Program-made: the position numbers and the translations under genes | In this document: piece after piece, positions 43,399 to 52,687 of the stretch | Position numbering within the stretch: the first letter of the stretch is position 1 | How the letters are laid out: each line of letters begins with the position of its first letter | Notes under the pieces: generated by a model | The model's database searches: none | What the model was told of the DNA's origin: nothing | What the model saw: only the letters and a program-made list of their open reading frames with translations | Assembly: GCF_001306135.1 (NCBI RefSeq) | Contig: NZ_LGKP01000035.1 | Span: forward strand, 549,732-613,731 | DNA length: 64,000 nucleotides | Direction of reading: 5' to 3' | From: Herpetosiphon geysericola | GTDB lineage: Bacteria; Chloroflexota; Chloroflexia; Chloroflexales; Herpetosiphonaceae

Positions 43399-45162
43399 TT
43401 ACGAATTGCTGGTTGCCAGTTTGTAGTTGGCAGCACGTTCCAGCATGGCGCTTGCAGAGCGTCGGCTGGCTTCGCTCACTGGTGTTCCATCAAGCATCGC
43501 TGCTAATTCTTCGATGCGCTCTTGCTCGCTCAGTGGGTGCACAAAGGTTTGGGTGCGTTGATTGACAACTTGTTTGGCAATTGCAAAATGGCAATCACCA
43601 AAGGCAGCAACTTGAGGCAAGTGGGTGATACACAACACTTGATGGGCATCGCTAATGCCCCACAATTTTTCGCCGACCACATGGCCAGCCCGACCGCCAA
43701 CGCCCACATCAACTTCATCAAAAACCAAAGTTGGCACGCTATCAACCGCCGAAAGAATCGACTTCATCGCCAATAGCAAGCGCGCCGATTCACCGCCAGA
43801 GGCAATTTTGGCCAATGGTTTAAGCGGCTCGCCAGGGTTGGGGCTGAGTAAAAACTCAATCTGGTCAATCCCCGTGCGGTCAAAGGCTAAATGGCGCTCA
43901 TGAATCAAGACGCCCTGTGGGTCTGGCCGCTGCGAGAGTTGCACATGGAATTTGACATGCGGCATGGCCAAATCGGCCATAGCAGCGGCAATCCGTTCGG
44001 CCAATTCATCGCCTGCTTGGCGTCGGCGGCTGCTCAGTTCGGCGGCGGCAATCCCAATGCTCGCTAAGAGTTGTTGCTCTTGTTGCACCAATTCGGCAAT
44101 ATGCTCGGCGCTGTAGTGCAAGGTTTCGAGTTCTTCGCTGGCGTTGGTTAAGCGTTCGAGCAATTCGGCAGCATCGGCAGCCCGATATTTTTTGGCCAAA
44201 TCGCGCAGCTCTGCCAAGCGATCTTCAATTATTTCCAAGCGCCCTGGCTCAAACTCCAGCCGATCGCGATATGAGCGCACGCCCTCGATCACATCGTCGA
44301 GCCGATAGCGTACTTCGAGGGTTTGCTCGTTGAGCGCTGCCAAACTTGGATCAAGCCGCAACAGTTCGCTCAACACATTCGCCACATCATCAAGGCTATC
44401 GACAATCGAGCGGGTTGCGGTACGGCGCTCGCTCGCAGGCGTGCCAGTGCGCAGCAAACGATACATCGTATCGACCATGCCAGTAATTTTGGCGCTATTT
44501 TGCAACAAACTCCGCTCGCTGGTTAAGGTTGTTTCTTCGCCAGCAATCAGTTTGGCGTTGGTCAATTCTTCGACCAAGAAGGTTAATTCTTCGATGCGGT
44601 CGATGCGGCGGGCTTCGGCGTTGCGCAAGGTTGTAATTTGGCTACGCACTGCTTCAACCGCGATCACTTGTTGGCTCAGTTGCTCACGATCGGCAACTAC
44701 GCCTGCATAGCGGTCGAGCATTTCGGCGTGGGTGCGCACATTAAACAAGGTTTGGCTATCGTTTTGGCCGTGAATATCGACCAAACGCCCGCCTATTTCG
44801 CGCAGCACGGCGCTACTCACGGCGCGCCCATTGATGCGGGCGACACTGCGGCCACTGGCTCCGTGAATTTCTCTGGTCAGAATAATCTGATCGTCATCAG
44901 CACCATCAAGGCCATATTCCGCTAAAATTGGCAGAATATCTGGGCGATCGGCGAGCGTGAATATGCCTTCAACGCGAGCTTGATTACTACCAGCACGCAC
45001 GAAACTCGGATCGCTCCGTTCGCCACGTAACATGCCGAGGGCATCAATCATAATTGACTTACCGGCTCCGGTTTCACCAGTTAGCACATTAAAGGCTGGG
45101 GTGAATTGCAAGCGTACTTGGTCAATAATTGCGAAATCGGCAATAAATAATTCTAGCAGCAT
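43399..45162 (-). CDS. recN: DNA repair protein RecN
   Basis: This 587-residue SMC-like ATPase opens MLLELFIADFAIIDQ at the ATG at 45162 (GAGAG just upstream). Walker A is GETGAGKSIMIDAL near 29-42. A long coiled coil with LTFLVEELTNAKL follows. Toward the C-terminus come the signature KIASGGESARLLLAMK, Walker B TLVFDEVDVGVGGRAG and CITHLPQVAAFG. RecN holds and tethers broken DNA ends during recombination repair. It precedes the O-antigen-ligase-like gene by 13 bp, possibly by chance. Confidence 0.96.
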   Translation of the reverse strand: MLLELFIADFAIIDQVRLQFTPAFNVLTGETGAGKSIMIDALGMLRGERSDPSFVRAGSNQARVEGIFTLADRPDILPILAEYGLDGADDDQIILTREIHGASGRSVARINGRAVSSAVLREIGGRLVDIHGQNDSQTLFNVRTHAEMLDRYAGVVADREQLSQQVIAVEAVRSQITTLRNAEARRIDRIEELTFLVEELTNAKLIAGEETTLTSERSLLQNSAKITGMVDTMYRLLRTGTPASERRTATRSIVDSLDDVANVLSELLRLDPSLAALNEQTLEVRYRLDDVIEGVRSYRDRLEFEPGRLEIIEDRLAELRDLAKKYRAADAAELLERLTNASEELETLHYSAEHIAELVQQEQQLLASIGIAAAELSSRRRQAGDELAERIAAAMADLAMPHVKFHVQLSQRPDPQGVLIHERHLAFDRTGIDQIEFLLSPNPGEPLKPLAKIASGGESARLLLAMKSILSAVDSVPTLVFDEVDVGVGGRAGHVVGEKLWGISDAHQVLCITHLPQVAAFGDCHFAIAKQVVNQRTQTFVHPLSEQERIEELAAMLDGTPVSEASRRSASAMLERAANYKLATSNS

Positions 45163-45421
45163 AAACTCTCGTGTTTGCCCTAAAAAAACAGCCGTTTGCG
45201 AACGCGCCAACGGGCTGCATGTAGATCAATTGTACCATATTCGCTTTGGATAGCCCATTTGATTCAATTTGCAAAACGCCACGCTCCTGATTGATTTGCT
45301 GGTCAGGATTATGCTGTGGATATTTGAACTTGCTTTCTCTGGTACAATGCGAGGGTTGCAATGGGCCTGAGTGCCTGCAACAGCATCCTTATTAATCAAT
45401 GCTTATTCGAGAGTCGCTGAT

Positions 45422-46387
45422 ATGACTGATCAAATACCACCATCACAACCGCGCCAGCCGCAGCCATCGCAGGCCCGGCCCGAAGCAGCTCCGCCACAGG
45501 TTGCCGATGCGCAATTGCGCCAGTTGATTGTTGCTTTAGATAACGCCAACGATCCCAACCACGAACGAGCAGAAGACGATTTGATTCGCTTGGGTGCGCA
45601 AGCAGTTCCCTTGCTGATCGAAGCGCTTGAGCCAAAATATCCGTGGTTGCGGGCCTATCGGGCTGCCGAAGCCTTAGGCCAAATTGGCGATGGTCGGGCC
45701 AGCCGTCCCTTAAGCCAAGCGCTCAATCATCCCAATAGCAATGTGCGTTGGGCTGCCGTGCGAGCCTTGGGCAAAGTTGGCGATGGGCGGGCCTTGCTGG
45801 CCTTGCGGCGGGTTGCCCGCGATGATCGCAGTCGCACCAGTTGGGGCGAGCCAGTTGCTGCCAGCGCTGCTGCTGCGCTGCGCGAAATGCAACGGAGTAG
45901 CACTATTCTGCGGCTTTCCGACCCAATTCGCATTGCCTTATTGGTTGCAGTGGCGTTTATCGCCTTATTTTGGGCCAACGAACGCATTGCCACCGTGCGC
46001 GGCGCGCTTAATCAATCGAATCATGCGGTTTGGGGCACGGCGGTTACGCCAATTTTGCCAACTGCAACTCCAGTCAGCGAGGATACCGCTGAGGGCGAAG
46101 ATCCAGAAGATGACGAAGCTGAGGCAACGCCGACAGTGGATACTGCTGCTACGCCAACTGTGGCTCCTGCAACCGCTACGGTAACTGCCCCAACCGCCAA
46201 TGTGCGCCCTGCGCCAAATACCAATAACGAGCCAATTGCTCAGCTCAAGGCTGGTGATAACGTGCAAGTGCTTGGCCAATCAGGTGATTGGTATCAAATT
46301 CAGTTGCCCGATGGTACAGGCCGCGGCTGGGTTGCTGCCAGCGTGCTTAGCCCGCCAAGTAGCCCTGTGCCAACTGTCACCAATTAA
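45422..46387 (+). CDS. HEAT-repeat membrane protein with extracellular SH3 domain
   Basis: This 321-residue protein starts at the ATG at 45422 behind GAGAG; an earlier in-frame ATG at 45371 has no site. A Pro/Gln-rich head is followed by HEAT-like repeats at about 40-160 (LRAYRAAEALGQIGDGRASRPL and VRWAAVRALGKVGDGRALLAL). A membrane helix lies near 170-186, then a Thr/Glu/Ala-rich linker. The C-terminal bacterial SH3 domain has NVRPAPNTNNEPIAQLKAGD and GRGWVAASVLSPP. It would connect cytoplasmic protein contacts to binding outside the membrane. Function is unknown. Confidence 0.85.
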   Translation: MTDQIPPSQPRQPQPSQARPEAAPPQVADAQLRQLIVALDNANDPNHERAEDDLIRLGAQAVPLLIEALEPKYPWLRAYRAAEALGQIGDGRASRPLSQALNHPNSNVRWAAVRALGKVGDGRALLALRRVARDDRSRTSWGEPVAASAAAALREMQRSSTILRLSDPIRIALLVAVAFIALFWANERIATVRGALNQSNHAVWGTAVTPILPTATPVSEDTAEGEDPEDDEAEATPTVDTAATPTVAPATATVTAPTANVRPAPNTNNEPIAQLKAGDNVQVLGQSGDWYQIQLPDGTGRGWVAASVLSPPSSPVPTVTN

Positions 46388-46417
46388 GAACGTAGAGCAG
46401 AGAACATAGAACATAGG

Positions 46418-46452
46418 GATCGGGCTAGCAGTAGCTCGATCCTCTTTCTTTT
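46418..46452 (+). terminator. Terminator after the HEAT/SH3 gene
   Basis: GATCGGGCTA pairs with TAGCTCGATC around GCAG, followed by CTCTTTCTTTT. Confidence 0.7.
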
Positions 46453-46454
46453 AA

Positions 46455-46850
46455 GGATGAATTATGAAGGATGAGGGATGAAAGGCTCTTGACTATTAGC
46501 TTTGGGCTATGGGTTATCGGAACATAATCCCAATAATCTGTGCCAATCTGTGGCTACAATAATTCTCATTCGTGCAATTCGTAGCTAAAAAATGTTCTTC
46601 GCCATCTTCGCGATCTTCGCGTCCTTCGCGGTTCCTATCCTTCGTTTGCTTCGTGGATCAATTTTTAACGCAGCGGCGCAGAGAACCCATAGATTGTGGC
46701 TGATGGCTATTGGGTTATCGGAACATCATTGGGGCAATTCGTGGAATTCGTAGCAAAAACTCAGTCTTCGCGATCTTCGCGTCCTTCGCGGTTAGATTCT
46801 TCGTGCTCTTTGTGTTCTTCGTGGATCAATGCTCCTCAAACGCTTGGTAT
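46455..46850. repeat. Mosaic dispersed repeat block
   Basis: Here are reverse-orientation modules: TTCGCGATCTTCGCGTCCTTCGCGG (twice), AATCTGTGGCTAC, TTAACGCAGCGGCGCAGAGA, GGGTTATCGGAACAT (twice) and GTGTTCTTCGTGGATCAA. The frame running from 46696 into the next gene crosses this block and is not credible as coding. Confidence 0.8.
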
Positions 46851-46911
46851 AGGGTTTGCTATAGGTTCGGTAGATACGTGCTCGAATCGTAGAGCAAAGG
46901 AGTTTTTGATT

Positions 46912-48342
46912 ATGAATGAGCAAAAAGAACAACCATTATTAACTGCCGCGCTGATTGCTGGTGGTGTGATTGGTGGGGTATTGGGCGCACGTAGCCGCCG
47001 CAATCATCCGACCAGCTTGGGCGAAAAAGTCGCCTTGCTCACCGAAAACCTGCGTGATCAAGTTGAACATCGCGCTGCCGATGCCAATAGCTATTTGCAT
47101 AGTCTTAGCAAACAAGCCCGCAAAGAGCTGAAACGCGAGCAAAAGAAATTGCGCAAAGCTGGCAAGCACGCGAATCAACGCTTGAATGCGAGCCTAGAAA
47201 CTGGCCGCGACCAAGTTGAACATGCTGTTGACCAACTTGGCAAAAAAGCCGCTCAAGGCCGCAATAAAGGTAGTTCGTTGTTGAGCGCTGCAACTGCTGG
47301 CTTAGCTGCGGTTGCTGCCGCCAGCCGCGATCGGGCCAACGATTTGGGCGACCAAACCAAAAGCCGTTTGGCCGATGTGCGCGATCAAGCGGTTGATCAA
47401 GGCGAAACTTTAGCCGATAAGGCCAAAAATATTTTGAATGAGGTGCGCGATCGCTTGAGCAGCAGCAGCGAAACCGTGCTGGAGCAAGCAGACGATTTGC
47501 GTCAGCGGACGGTTAAAGCTGCGAGCAGCAAAAGTGCTGATGCCCGTAGCCGTTTGGCCGATGTGCGCGATCAAGCAGTTGATCAAGGCGAAACTTTAGC
47601 CGACAAGGCCAAAAATATTTTGAATGAGGTGCGCGATCGCTTGAGCAGCAGCAGCGAAACCGTGCTCGAACAAGCAGACGATTTGCGTCAACGCGCTGTT
47701 GATGTGGCGAGCAGCAAAGGCTCTGATGCTCGTGATCAAGCGAGCGATTTGGTGCAACGCTTGAGCGGGATTGTGCAAGAATTTTTGGCAACCACCAGCG
47801 AACGCGCTAAAGAAGCTCGCGAGCATGCGCCTGATGCTTTGCGCTCGGTTGCCCAAACTGTAAGTGCCAAGGCCCAAGATGTAAGCGCAACGGTTATTCC
47901 AGCAGTTGCAGGCGCAGCCTCGGTTGTTGGTGGCCGCGCCAAAGAAACTGCCTCAGTGGTTGGCGAACGGGCCAAGGATGTAGCCTCGGTTGTTGGCGAA
48001 CGGGCTAAGGAAACGGCCTCAGTAGTTGGTGAGCGCGCTAAAGATGCAGCCTCGGTTGTTGGTGGCCGCGCCAAAGAAACCGCCTCAGTGGTTGGTGAAC
48101 GAGCCAAAGATGCTGCGCATATCGTTGGCGAAACGACCCAGCAAGCAGCCCAAACAATCGCCCATAAAACTGGTGAAGTAACCACCGAGGTTGGCCGCAA
48201 AGGCCGCCGCGCACGCACCGGCCTGCGCTCGTTTATTTTGGGGATTGTGGCTGGTTTACTGACCACGCCTGCAACTGGCGAGCAAGTGCGCCGCGATTTA
48301 CGCCAAAAACTCGAAGCTAACCTTAACCGCGTGCTTGGCTAA
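46912..48342 (+). CDS. YtxH/LEA-like repeat protein
   Basis: This 476-residue protein starts at the ATG at 46912 with AAAGGAG 9 bases upstream. The N-terminus LLTAALIAGGVIGGVLGARS is a Gly-rich membrane segment like YtxH-family proteins. A long charged helical region follows, with two almost identical 62-residue repeats (containing RDQAVDQGETLADKAKNIL). Then come about eight 11-residue units of the form ASVVGERAKET, as in group 3 LEA/apolipoprotein-like helices. A second Gly-rich segment (FILGIVAGLLTTPATGEQVR) lies near the C-terminus. It may protect membranes or associate with them under desiccation or stress; this is inference. Confidence 0.85.
   Translation: MNEQKEQPLLTAALIAGGVIGGVLGARSRRNHPTSLGEKVALLTENLRDQVEHRAADANSYLHSLSKQARKELKREQKKLRKAGKHANQRLNASLETGRDQVEHAVDQLGKKAAQGRNKGSSLLSAATAGLAAVAAASRDRANDLGDQTKSRLADVRDQAVDQGETLADKAKNILNEVRDRLSSSSETVLEQADDLRQRTVKAASSKSADARSRLADVRDQAVDQGETLADKAKNILNEVRDRLSSSSETVLEQADDLRQRAVDVASSKGSDARDQASDLVQRLSGIVQEFLATTSERAKEAREHAPDALRSVAQTVSAKAQDVSATVIPAVAGAASVVGGRAKETASVVGERAKDVASVVGERAKETASVVGERAKDAASVVGGRAKETASVVGERAKDAAHIVGETTQQAAQTIAHKTGEVTTEVGRKGRRARTGLRSFILGIVAGLLTTPATGEQVRRDLRQKLEANLNRVLG
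47362..47733 (+). repeat. Two 186-bp tandem units inside the LEA-like gene
   Basis: Units begin AGCCGTTTGGCCGATGTGCG at 47362 and again at 47548, exactly 186 bp (62 codons) apart, and differ at only a few bases over their first 150 bp. This looks like a recent in-frame duplication. Confidence 0.85.
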
Positions 48343-48369
48343 TTTGCCATCCTGATCAATTTATTTTCT

Positions 48370-48401
48370 AAGCCCCTGCAACCGTCATTGCAGGGGCTTT
48401 T
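48370..48401. terminator. Bidirectional terminator
   Basis: AAGCCCCTGCAA pairs with TTGCAGGGGCTT over a 6-base loop followed by TTG. It lies between the convergent LEA-like gene and the coiled-coil gene at 48418. The stem is almost the same as the one after thiB. Confidence 0.85.
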
Positions 48402-48417
48402 GAATAGACTTCGCTAA

Positions 48418-48948
48418 TTAGAAGTGATGAACTTGGTGGCGGCGCACAACCATGCGGCGGCGACGAACCAACAAGAAGATCCCACCACCAATTAATAAGG
48501 GAAACAGCAAGAAGCCGAATGGGGCGCCATTACGATGACGTGGCCCGTGCTCGAAGCGTGAATCTGCAAAGCCGTTGGCTGGCATTGCGCTATGCATTTC
48601 AGCTTGGGCATCATACATTTCAGCTTGCGCATCTTGCATTTCGGCGCGCAGGTTAGCCATTTCTTCGTGGAATTCGGCAGCATTATCTTGCCAATGTGAG
48701 TTTACAGCCTCGCTGATTTCTGCTTGAACATCGCTTAGGTCAGCTTGCAAATCACTCATATCTGCATGAAAATCGGCCATATTATCGTTAAAATCAATGC
48801 TACCCTGATTGAGGTTATGCGCTACTTCTGTGCGCCAAGCCTCATCGTAATCGTAGTGGTCGCGGCCAAACAAGCCATTCCCAATGTTGCTGAAGAGGGC
48901 AATAATCCCTGCTCCAATCAATAGCAAGCCTAAAGTTCGTTTTGTCAT
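48418..48948 (-). CDS. Small coiled-coil membrane protein
   Basis: This 176-residue protein starts at the ATG at 48948 behind AAGGGG. An N-terminal helix (TLGLLLIGAGIIALFSNIG) is followed by a run of seven-residue repeats (DMSDLQADLSDVQAEISEAV, EMQDAQAEMYDAQAEMH) that should form a coiled coil outside the membrane. A second helix lies at about 140-160, and the tail is Arg/His-rich (VRRRRMVVRRHQVHHF). No family is recognised. Confidence 0.78.
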   Translation of the reverse strand: MTKRTLGLLLIGAGIIALFSNIGNGLFGRDHYDYDEAWRTEVAHNLNQGSIDFNDNMADFHADMSDLQADLSDVQAEISEAVNSHWQDNAAEFHEEMANLRAEMQDAQAEMYDAQAEMHSAMPANGFADSRFEHGPRHRNGAPFGFLLFPLLIGGGIFLLVRRRRMVVRRHQVHHF

Positions 48949-49030
48949 GGTGTAGCCCCTTCGTGATGGCACAGAATTGTCAATAGCTGTTCATCTGACG
49001 ATAGGCTATAAAACTTTGTTGCAGCTTGAT

Positions 49031-49786
49031 TTAGCGCATCTGCCAATTGCTACCCGCTGGTTGCTCCGAAGCGCTGGTGTAGGGAACGGCCCGCACAATA
49101 ATCCGCTGATCGAAGGCGTTTGGGCCAGTTGGTGGCCAACAGGTAATCAAGGTAATGGTTTCATCAAGAGTTGGGTTCATATAGGCAGCATTGGTCAGGC
49201 GTTGTTCTGCCGAAACGCCAACTTCTTGCACACGCTCATTCGATTGCACCACATACAGATATTGCTGGCTATTGCTATAGAGCACAATTTGGTCGCCTGG
49301 CTGGGTTTCAATCAAGCGATCAAACACGGGCGCCGAGCCGCCAACATGGCCCGCCAAGACGATATTGCTTGCTTCGCCGGGGTTGGCGCTGCCTTGATGA
49401 TGACCAACAGCGTATTTCGCAACCTGCCATGTTGCCACGCCATCGATTAACTCCCAACCCACCTCGATCACCTTCTGATCAACCTCGATCCGTGGAATTT
49501 GAATCCGGCTGATGCTTGAATGTTCGCTTGGAACATTGGCATTAGGTTGGTCGCTGAGCGGATTGGCGTTTAGATTGGGGGCTTGAAAGTCGCTAAGTTC
49601 AGGCTCGGCAGTTGCAATTATTGGCGCAGCGATTGGCAGCGGGCTATCGCCGCGCGCTGCTTGTTGATTGTAAAAATCGTCGGCGTACATGCCGCCAACA
49701 TACAACAACAAATACATGCCACAAAAGAGCAAGCAATTGCCTAAAGTCCAGGCGATCGGATGTTGAGGTTGAGTTGTTTTTAGCAT
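49031..49786 (-). CDS. Sortase
   Basis: This 251-residue protein has an N-terminal membrane helix at about 13-35, a variable linker, then the sortase barrel. The catalytic triad is visible: His in VLAGHVGGSA, Cys in TLITCWPPTG (the TLxTC signature) and Arg in QRIIVRAVP. It is of the class D/E kind seen outside Firmicutes. Sortases cut a C-terminal sorting signal and attach the protein to the cell surface. No neighbouring gene in the window has an obvious LPxTG-type signal. The ATG at 49786 is preferred over a TTG two codons earlier. Confidence 0.9.
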   Translation of the reverse strand: MLKTTQPQHPIAWTLGNCLLFCGMYLLLYVGGMYADDFYNQQAARGDSPLPIAAPIIATAEPELSDFQAPNLNANPLSDQPNANVPSEHSSISRIQIPRIEVDQKVIEVGWELIDGVATWQVAKYAVGHHQGSANPGEASNIVLAGHVGGSAPVFDRLIETQPGDQIVLYSNSQQYLYVVQSNERVQEVGVSAEQRLTNAAYMNPTLDETITLITCWPPTGPNAFDQRIIVRAVPYTSASEQPAGSNWQMR

Positions 49787-49858
49787 AAGCAATGTTCTAT
49801 CGGTCAGGGTTCAATTAAAAAGGCATTCTGAGCAATGTAGCCCACAATGCCTTTAAGC

Positions 49859-50404
49859 TTACAGCGTTACGCCCATTTCGGCGATCCTAGGGGTAACGAG
49901 GGCGGTGGCATTGCTACTTTGCAGGCGTTGGTTTAGATACTCAAGGTCAAGTTGTTGGCGTTTGATAATGCCTTCGCAATCGACAATATCGAAGCGTTGT
50001 TGGTCTGAACCACGATACAGAATCAATTTGTGGACCAAAATATCTTCGGGAGCCAAAAACAGCACCCGTGAGCCAAGCAATGGCTTGCGTTGCAGGCGTT
50101 CGATCATTGGTTGATCGAGCACAAACGGATAAACTGCGCCATTTTGGCGAATCGTCAGATCTTCTTGCAGAATAATCCCGCGCCATAAAATCCGTCCGCC
50201 ATCGTATTGCACAGCCTTTTGGCCTTGCTGCAACAAGCGGGCAATTTCGCTCAGCGTGTTGGCTGGCACCACAATATCAATATCATTAATTGGGCGACGG
50301 CTGCCATAGAAGTGGGCTGCGGCTCCGCCATAAATGCCCCACGCCATTTGGGCACCGTCGAGTAGCTTTTGAACAACCGCTAAGTTTCCTGCAATCAGCG
50401 ACAT
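49859..50404 (-). CDS. Nucleotidyltransferase-fold protein
   Basis: This 181-residue protein begins with a helix, then GIYGGAAAHFYGSRRPINDIDIVVP. This is the GG...D-x-D pattern of the minimal nucleotidyltransferase (MNT) or AbiEii/HEPN-linked type. A later APEDILVHKLILYRG fits the same family. The ribosome site AGAGGA precedes the ATG by 6 bases. It lies 12 bp after a GNAT gene on the same strand. Target is unknown. Confidence 0.78.
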   Translation of the reverse strand: MSLIAGNLAVVQKLLDGAQMAWGIYGGAAAHFYGSRRPINDIDIVVPANTLSEIARLLQQGQKAVQYDGGRILWRGIILQEDLTIRQNGAVYPFVLDQPMIERLQRKPLLGSRVLFLAPEDILVHKLILYRGSDQQRFDIVDCEGIIKRQQLDLEYLNQRLQSSNATALVTPRIAEMGVTL

Positions 50405-50416
50405 ACTGCTTCCTCT

Positions 50417-51034
50417 TTATTGATTAACGTGGATAACTGACCGATGTTGAGCCGCTTGCCAATCACTGCGGGCGAGCGTCATGTCGTAAAATTGTACCCA
50501 CACCCCGTGACGGCCTTCCTTGATAAAGGGGGCGATGCGTTCGCGGGTGGCTTGATCGAGCGTTTGCATAAAACGCCAGCCAGCATCACGCCAATGATGA
50601 CCATTATATTGGAAGCCGAGCCGCCGATAGCAGCGTACAGCTCGTTCGTTAACCGAAGCCACATCGAGCACCATGGTTTGAAAGCCGAGGGTGCTGAAAA
50701 ATGCTTGGAGAAACGCGGCCAAGCCTTCTGTTCCATAGCCTTGGCTTACGTAGGGTGCGCCAATTGTAATCCCAAGCCGCGCCGAGCCACTGGCCGAATC
50801 AATGTTGCGTAACGTAATTCGCCCAACTAGGGTATTATCACGCAGAACGATCGCATAGGTTCGCCGGATGTCGTTCATCCAATCGCCGCCAACTGTCACC
50901 CGATCTGGTAAGTTCCAAATGCTGCTTAATGGCTCGGTGAAAGGTGGCCAGCGATCCATGGTTTGGTAATCTACCCGTTGCCAGCGACGAATTATAAGTC
51001 GTGGTGCGGTCGCAATGATTGGATCATTCGTCAT
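50417..51034 (-). CDS. GNAT-family N-acetyltransferase (RimJ/RimL type)
   Basis: This 205-residue protein starts at MTNDPIIATAPRLIIRRW (ATG at 51034). Acetyl-CoA binding is marked by GITIGAPYVSQGYGTEGLAAFLQAFF, and VASVNERAVRCYRRLGF follows as in RimJ/RimL acetyltransferases. The C-terminal 50 residues go beyond the usual domain. Substrate is unknown; likely a two-gene unit with the nucleotidyltransferase-fold gene. Confidence 0.85.
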   Translation of the reverse strand: MTNDPIIATAPRLIIRRWQRVDYQTMDRWPPFTEPLSSIWNLPDRVTVGGDWMNDIRRTYAIVLRDNTLVGRITLRNIDSASGSARLGITIGAPYVSQGYGTEGLAAFLQAFFSTLGFQTMVLDVASVNERAVRCYRRLGFQYNGHHWRDAGWRFMQTLDQATRERIAPFIKEGRHGVWVQFYDMTLARSDWQAAQHRSVIHVNQ

Positions 51035-51085
51035 AGGCTGCCTGTTGCTGATAACCGTTTCCAGCATTTATTATAGCATGGTGAT

Positions 51086-52180
51086 ATGAAACGATTCTAT
51101 ATTGTTTTGGTACTAATTGGCCTGTTGTATGGGTGTGATTTGGCCCAACAACCAACCGTTGTGGTCATTCCAACTTTGGAGTTGCGACCAACGCCAAGCT
51201 TTGTGGTGCGAGCCACCGATCGCCCAACGCCAAGCGGCAATCCGGCGACGGCAACGCCCTTGCTCACACCAACCACTAGCGCAACCACTGCGCTTAGCCC
51301 TAGCGATCAATTGTTGGTTGCAGCAAATGGTTTTATTCGGGCTCAATTTGGCCCGCTTGCGCCAAGCCAACAATGGCTAATTACCCAAGCGATAAGCCAA
51401 GATCAGTTTGAATTGCACGCGCCAGACTTAAGTTTTGTCGCGCTAAGTCGTAGTTATCAAGGTCAAGCGTTAAGTTGGTCGAGTGATGGAGCCTTGCTCT
51501 TGTGGCGTTCACAACAGGAGCCTGATCTGCTGCAAGCGATCGAGCCATTTAGTGGCCAAACAATGCGCGTGCTGACTTCGACCAATGGCTTGGTGCAAGC
51601 AGCCTTGATGACCCAAAGCGCTTTGTATTATGCGGCGGGCGATAGCGACCTGCGGATTATGCAAGTTGGTGGGAATAACAAAGAACAGGTAATTATTCGC
51701 TTGCCCAATCGGCAGTTGGTAGCTGGCGGCTTGCAGCTTAGCCCCAAGCGTGATCAACTGGCCTTGTTGGTGCAAGTGCGCGACCAAGCTGCTTTAGAAT
51801 TACAGCTGTATAATCTGCAAACCACTCAAATTCAGTTGATCGATCAAAGCCAGCGTGGCACGAGCACACCCCGCATGCTTTGGAACGAGCGCGGAGCCTT
51901 GGCCTATTATCTGGGCGACGATTTTCGGATCTATGAGCCAAGCCTGAATTCGATTCAAGCAACCAATTTGGGGGTCGAGCCATTGGTGTGGTATCGGGAT
52001 GGGGTTTTGGTGCGGGCCTTGGATAGCAATGCTTTAGTCTATTGGTCGCCAACACAGGTCTATCCAATTAATGATCCTACTGGCCAACCACGCTTGGTGA
52101 GTGATTTGCAGGCGTTGAATCAAACTGAGTTTTTGTTGTTGCATCAAGCGGCAATTTGGCAGATTGAGCTTGAACCATAA
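51086..52180 (+). CDS. Lipoprotein with beta-propeller-like domain
   Basis: This 364-residue protein has a signal peptide with lipobox LLYGC (Cys 17), a Pro/Thr-rich linker, then a beta-rich region with blade-like units (LSWSSDGALLLWRSQQEP, LQLSPKRDQLALLVQVRD) resembling TolB/WD40 propellers. It is probably exposed outside the membrane and binds a partner. The gene diverges from the GNAT gene with a very short upstream region. No family is recognised with certainty. Confidence 0.8.
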   Translation: MKRFYIVLVLIGLLYGCDLAQQPTVVVIPTLELRPTPSFVVRATDRPTPSGNPATATPLLTPTTSATTALSPSDQLLVAANGFIRAQFGPLAPSQQWLITQAISQDQFELHAPDLSFVALSRSYQGQALSWSSDGALLLWRSQQEPDLLQAIEPFSGQTMRVLTSTNGLVQAALMTQSALYYAAGDSDLRIMQVGGNNKEQVIIRLPNRQLVAGGLQLSPKRDQLALLVQVRDQAALELQLYNLQTTQIQLIDQSQRGTSTPRMLWNERGALAYYLGDDFRIYEPSLNSIQATNLGVEPLVWYRDGVLVRALDSNALVYWSPTQVYPINDPTGQPRLVSDLQALNQTEFLLLHQAAIWQIELEP

Positions 52181-52188
52181 AGCTCTTC

Positions 52189-52256
52189 GCCACTCTTCCG
52201 TCCCCTTTTGGGCAGGAAACGCAGGGAGTTTTCATCCCCCTGCATCCCCTACTCTT
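52189..52256 (+). repeat. Diverged short copy of the palindromic repeat core
   Basis: TTCGCCACTCTTCCGTCCCC, then CAGGAAACGCAGGGAG, then ATCCCCCTGCATCCCCTAC. It corresponds to the copies at 21400 and within 9633 and 56545, placed right after the lipoprotein gene. Confidence 0.75.
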
Positions 52257-52315
52257 TATGCTGTGAATAAGCAGCGCTTTAATTATTTACCCACTATTTG
52301 GTTGAAGTTGGCTAG

Positions 52316-52687
52316 CTATTTTTGCAAGCTATCGCGAATTTCGCGCAGCAACAGCACTTCTTCGCTTGGTGGTGGAGCGGCTGGCGCTTCTGCTTCTTGC
52401 TTGCGACGGGTAATATTAATTGCTTTGACGACGCCAAATAAGACGATTGCGACGAGCAAAAAGTCGATCACAGCTTGAACAAATACGCCATAAATAATTG
52501 GAGTTTTTCCAACCATAAATTGCAACTCAGCAACATTAGGTTTATCAAAGAAAGCAGCAATTAATGGCATCAAAATATTATCAACCAAGGCCGTGACAAT
52601 TTTGCCAAAGGCGGCCCCGATAATCACACCGATTGCCAAATCGAGCACGTTGCCTTTGAAGGCAAATTCCTTGAACTCTTTAAACAT
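52316..52687 (-). CDS. mscL: Large-conductance mechanosensitive channel
   Basis: This 123-residue protein is typical MscL: FKEFKEFAFKGNVLDLAIGVIIGAAFGKIV at the N-terminus, a first helix, a periplasmic loop, a second helix DFLLVAIVLFGVVKAIN, and a C-terminal helix LLLREIRDSL. GGAGG precedes the ATG by 7 bases. It opens under membrane tension to release solutes after osmotic downshock. Confidence 0.96.
   Translation of the reverse strand: MFKEFKEFAFKGNVLDLAIGVIIGAAFGKIVTALVDNILMPLIAAFFDKPNVAELQFMVGKTPIIYGVFVQAVIDFLLVAIVLFGVVKAINITRRKQEAEAPAAPPPSEEVLLLREIRDSLQK

Noticed and set aside
46696..46911. N-terminal extension of the LEA-like protein
   Set aside because: It runs through dispersed repeat DNA; the ATG at 46912 has a good ribosome site and begins the natural N-terminus.
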